DNA of 5,838 bases from JANMEX01 sp031423755. Lineage in GTDB: Bacteria; Pseudomonadota; Alphaproteobacteria; Rhizobiales; Rhizobiaceae. The DNA lies in the NCBI GenBank assembly GCA_031423755.1, contig JANPGC010000236.1, forward strand, positions 1-5,838. The letters run 5' to 3'. This document shows, piece by piece, positions 4,987 through 5,838 of the stretch (positions are counted from its first letter, which is position 1; every line of letters begins with the position of its first letter). The notes under the pieces were generated by a model. It was not told the DNA's origin, ran no database searches, and saw only the letters and a list, made by a program, of their open reading frames with translations. Position numbers and translations under genes: made by a program.

Positions 4987-5547
4987 GTGGCAAAATCTGC
5001 TTCCCCCGTTTCTGCTGTTGCCGAGCGCTATGCCGGGTCGCTTTTTGCGCTGGCGCTGGAAGCAAAATCAATCGCGCTGGTCGAAAATGACCTTGGCCGC
5101 GTCGAAGCGCTTATCAATGGTTCGGAAGATTTGAAGCGGCTGATTACAAGCCCGGTTTTCTCTTCCGAAGATCAGATCAAGGCCATTGGTGCGCTGGTCG
5201 CCAAGGCCAAAATTGGCGGGCTGGCGGGCAATTTGCTCCGCGTTGCCGCCCGCAACCGCCGCCTTTTTGCGATACCCGGCATGATTACGGCGTTTCGCCG
5301 CATCGCTGCCGAGCATCGCGGTGAAACGACTGCTGAGGTGACCAGTGCGCATGCATTGACCGCCGCGCAGGAAAAGGAACTGAAGGACACGTTGAAAAGC
5401 GTGGCCGGCAAGGATGTCGCGTTCTCGGTGACGGTTGATCCGTCATTGCTCGGCGGTCTCATCGTCAAGATGGGGTCCCGTCAAATCGACACCTCGCTCC
5501 GCACCAAATTGTCTTCGCTCAAGCTCTCGTTGAAAGAGGTCGGCTGA
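4987..5547 (+). CDS. atpH: ATP synthase F1 subunit delta
   Basis: AtpH is the delta (OSCP-type) subunit that caps the alpha/beta hexamer and joins F1 to the b-subunit stalk at the inner membrane. The 186-residue length is normal. Residues about 8-110 form the six-helix N-terminal domain (VAERYAGSLFALALE, then LITSPVFSSEDQ and NRRLFAIPGMI). The C-terminal signature VDPSLLGGLIVKMGSRQIDTSL spans 150-171. The sequence closely follows the Brucella/rhizobial type. The start is GTG at 4987, chosen because it gives the family-typical N-terminus (MAKSAS...) and because no ATG fits. The ribosome site is weak: only GAGA at about 4972-4975. It opens the F1 operon without atpB/E/F, as is usual in alphaproteobacteria. 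Its stop overlaps the atpA start, which suggests coupled translation. Confidence 0.97.
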   Translation: MAKSASPVSAVAERYAGSLFALALEAKSIALVENDLGRVEALINGSEDLKRLITSPVFSSEDQIKAIGALVAKAKIGGLAGNLLRVAARNRRLFAIPGMITAFRRIAAEHRGETTAEVTSAHALTAAQEKELKDTLKSVAGKDVAFSVTVDPSLLGGLIVKMGSRQIDTSLRTKLSSLKLSLKEVG

Positions 5548-5838
5548 TGGATATTCGCGCCGCAGAAATTACCGCAATCCTGAAAGATCAGATCAAGAAT
5601 TTTGGCAAGGAGGCTGAGGTCTCCGAAGTCGGCCAGGTTCTTTCCGTCGGTGACGGTATTGCCCGTGTCTACGGGCTCGACAACGTCCAGGCGGGCGAAA
5701 TGGTCGAGTTTCCGGGCGGCCTGCGCGGGATGGCGCTGAACCTTGAAAGCGACAATGTCGGCGTTGTTATTTTCGGCAATGACCGCGACATCAAGGAAGG
5801 CGACACCGTCAAGCGCACCGGCGCGATCGTTGACGTTC
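5547..5838 (+). CDS. atpA: ATP synthase F1 subunit alpha, N-terminal part (cut by window edge)
   Basis: The frame from ATG 5547 is open to the window end and gives 97 residues beginning MDIRAAEITAILKDQI. It shows the AtpA N-terminal helix that contacts delta, then the beta-barrel domain with VLSVGDGIARVYGL and the following GEMVEFPGG and GMALNLESDNVGVVIFG segments. The full subunit is about 510 residues; the Walker A motif and nucleotide site lie beyond the window. The start overlaps the atpH stop as TGATG (5545-5549). The ribosome site AGAGGT inside the end of atpH is about 7 nt upstream. The alpha subunit forms the regulatory part of the catalytic hexamer with beta. Confidence 0.97.
   Translation, partial: MDIRAAEITAILKDQIKNFGKEAEVSEVGQVLSVGDGIARVYGLDNVQAGEMVEFPGGLRGMALNLESDNVGVVIFGNDRDIKEGDTVKRTGAIVDV

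Noticed and set aside
1..5838. Mobile element, CRISPR array, tRNA or rRNA
   Set aside because: I saw no transposase or integrase coding, no regular repeat-spacer pattern and no recognisable tRNA or rRNA sequence on either strand.

Overview
The window comes from an alphaproteobacterium, most likely a member of the Hyphomicrobiales (Rhizobiales) near the Brucella, Phyllobacterium, Mesorhizobium and Hoeflea group. This rests on three observations. The AtpH and AtpA sequences closely follow the Brucella/rhizobial type. The ATP synthase F1 operon begins directly with atpH, with no atpB/E/F in front, which is the split F0/F1 arrangement typical of alphaproteobacteria. The neighbours fsa/tal, priA and atpH are also a familiar rhizobial order. 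The species assignment is inference from remembered family sequences, not a search.

Layout. Positions 1-193 (minus) hold the first 64 codons of a transaldolase-like fructose-6-phosphate aldolase (fsa/tal), cut by the window edge. A 93-bp divergent spacer separates it from priA (287-2473, plus), a full-length primosomal helicase with all expected motifs. A small secreted protein gene (2480-2860, minus) converges on priA with only 6 bp between the stop codons. A 369-bp gene-free stretch (2861-3229) follows. Three small plus-strand genes come next, each with a good ribosome binding site: a PACE-family proton-coupled efflux protein (3230-3694), a secreted protein of unknown function (3813-4277) and a four-helix membrane protein of unknown function (4377-4772). 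A 214-bp leader with two inverted repeats and one direct repeat leads into atpH (4987-5547). atpA (from 5547) overlaps the atpH stop by one base and runs off the window.

How the genes work together. The outer blocks are housekeeping: sugar-phosphate metabolism, replication restart and the F1 part of ATP synthase. The roughly 2.5 kb between priA and atpH is a cluster of four small proteins, all predicted to sit in or beyond the inner membrane. Only the PACE protein has a recognisable function. I see no mobile element, integrase, CRISPR array, tRNA or rRNA. I did not find a convincing new multi-gene system. The most interesting material is this envelope-gene cluster, its two unassigned secreted proteins, and the structured leader in front of the F1 operon.
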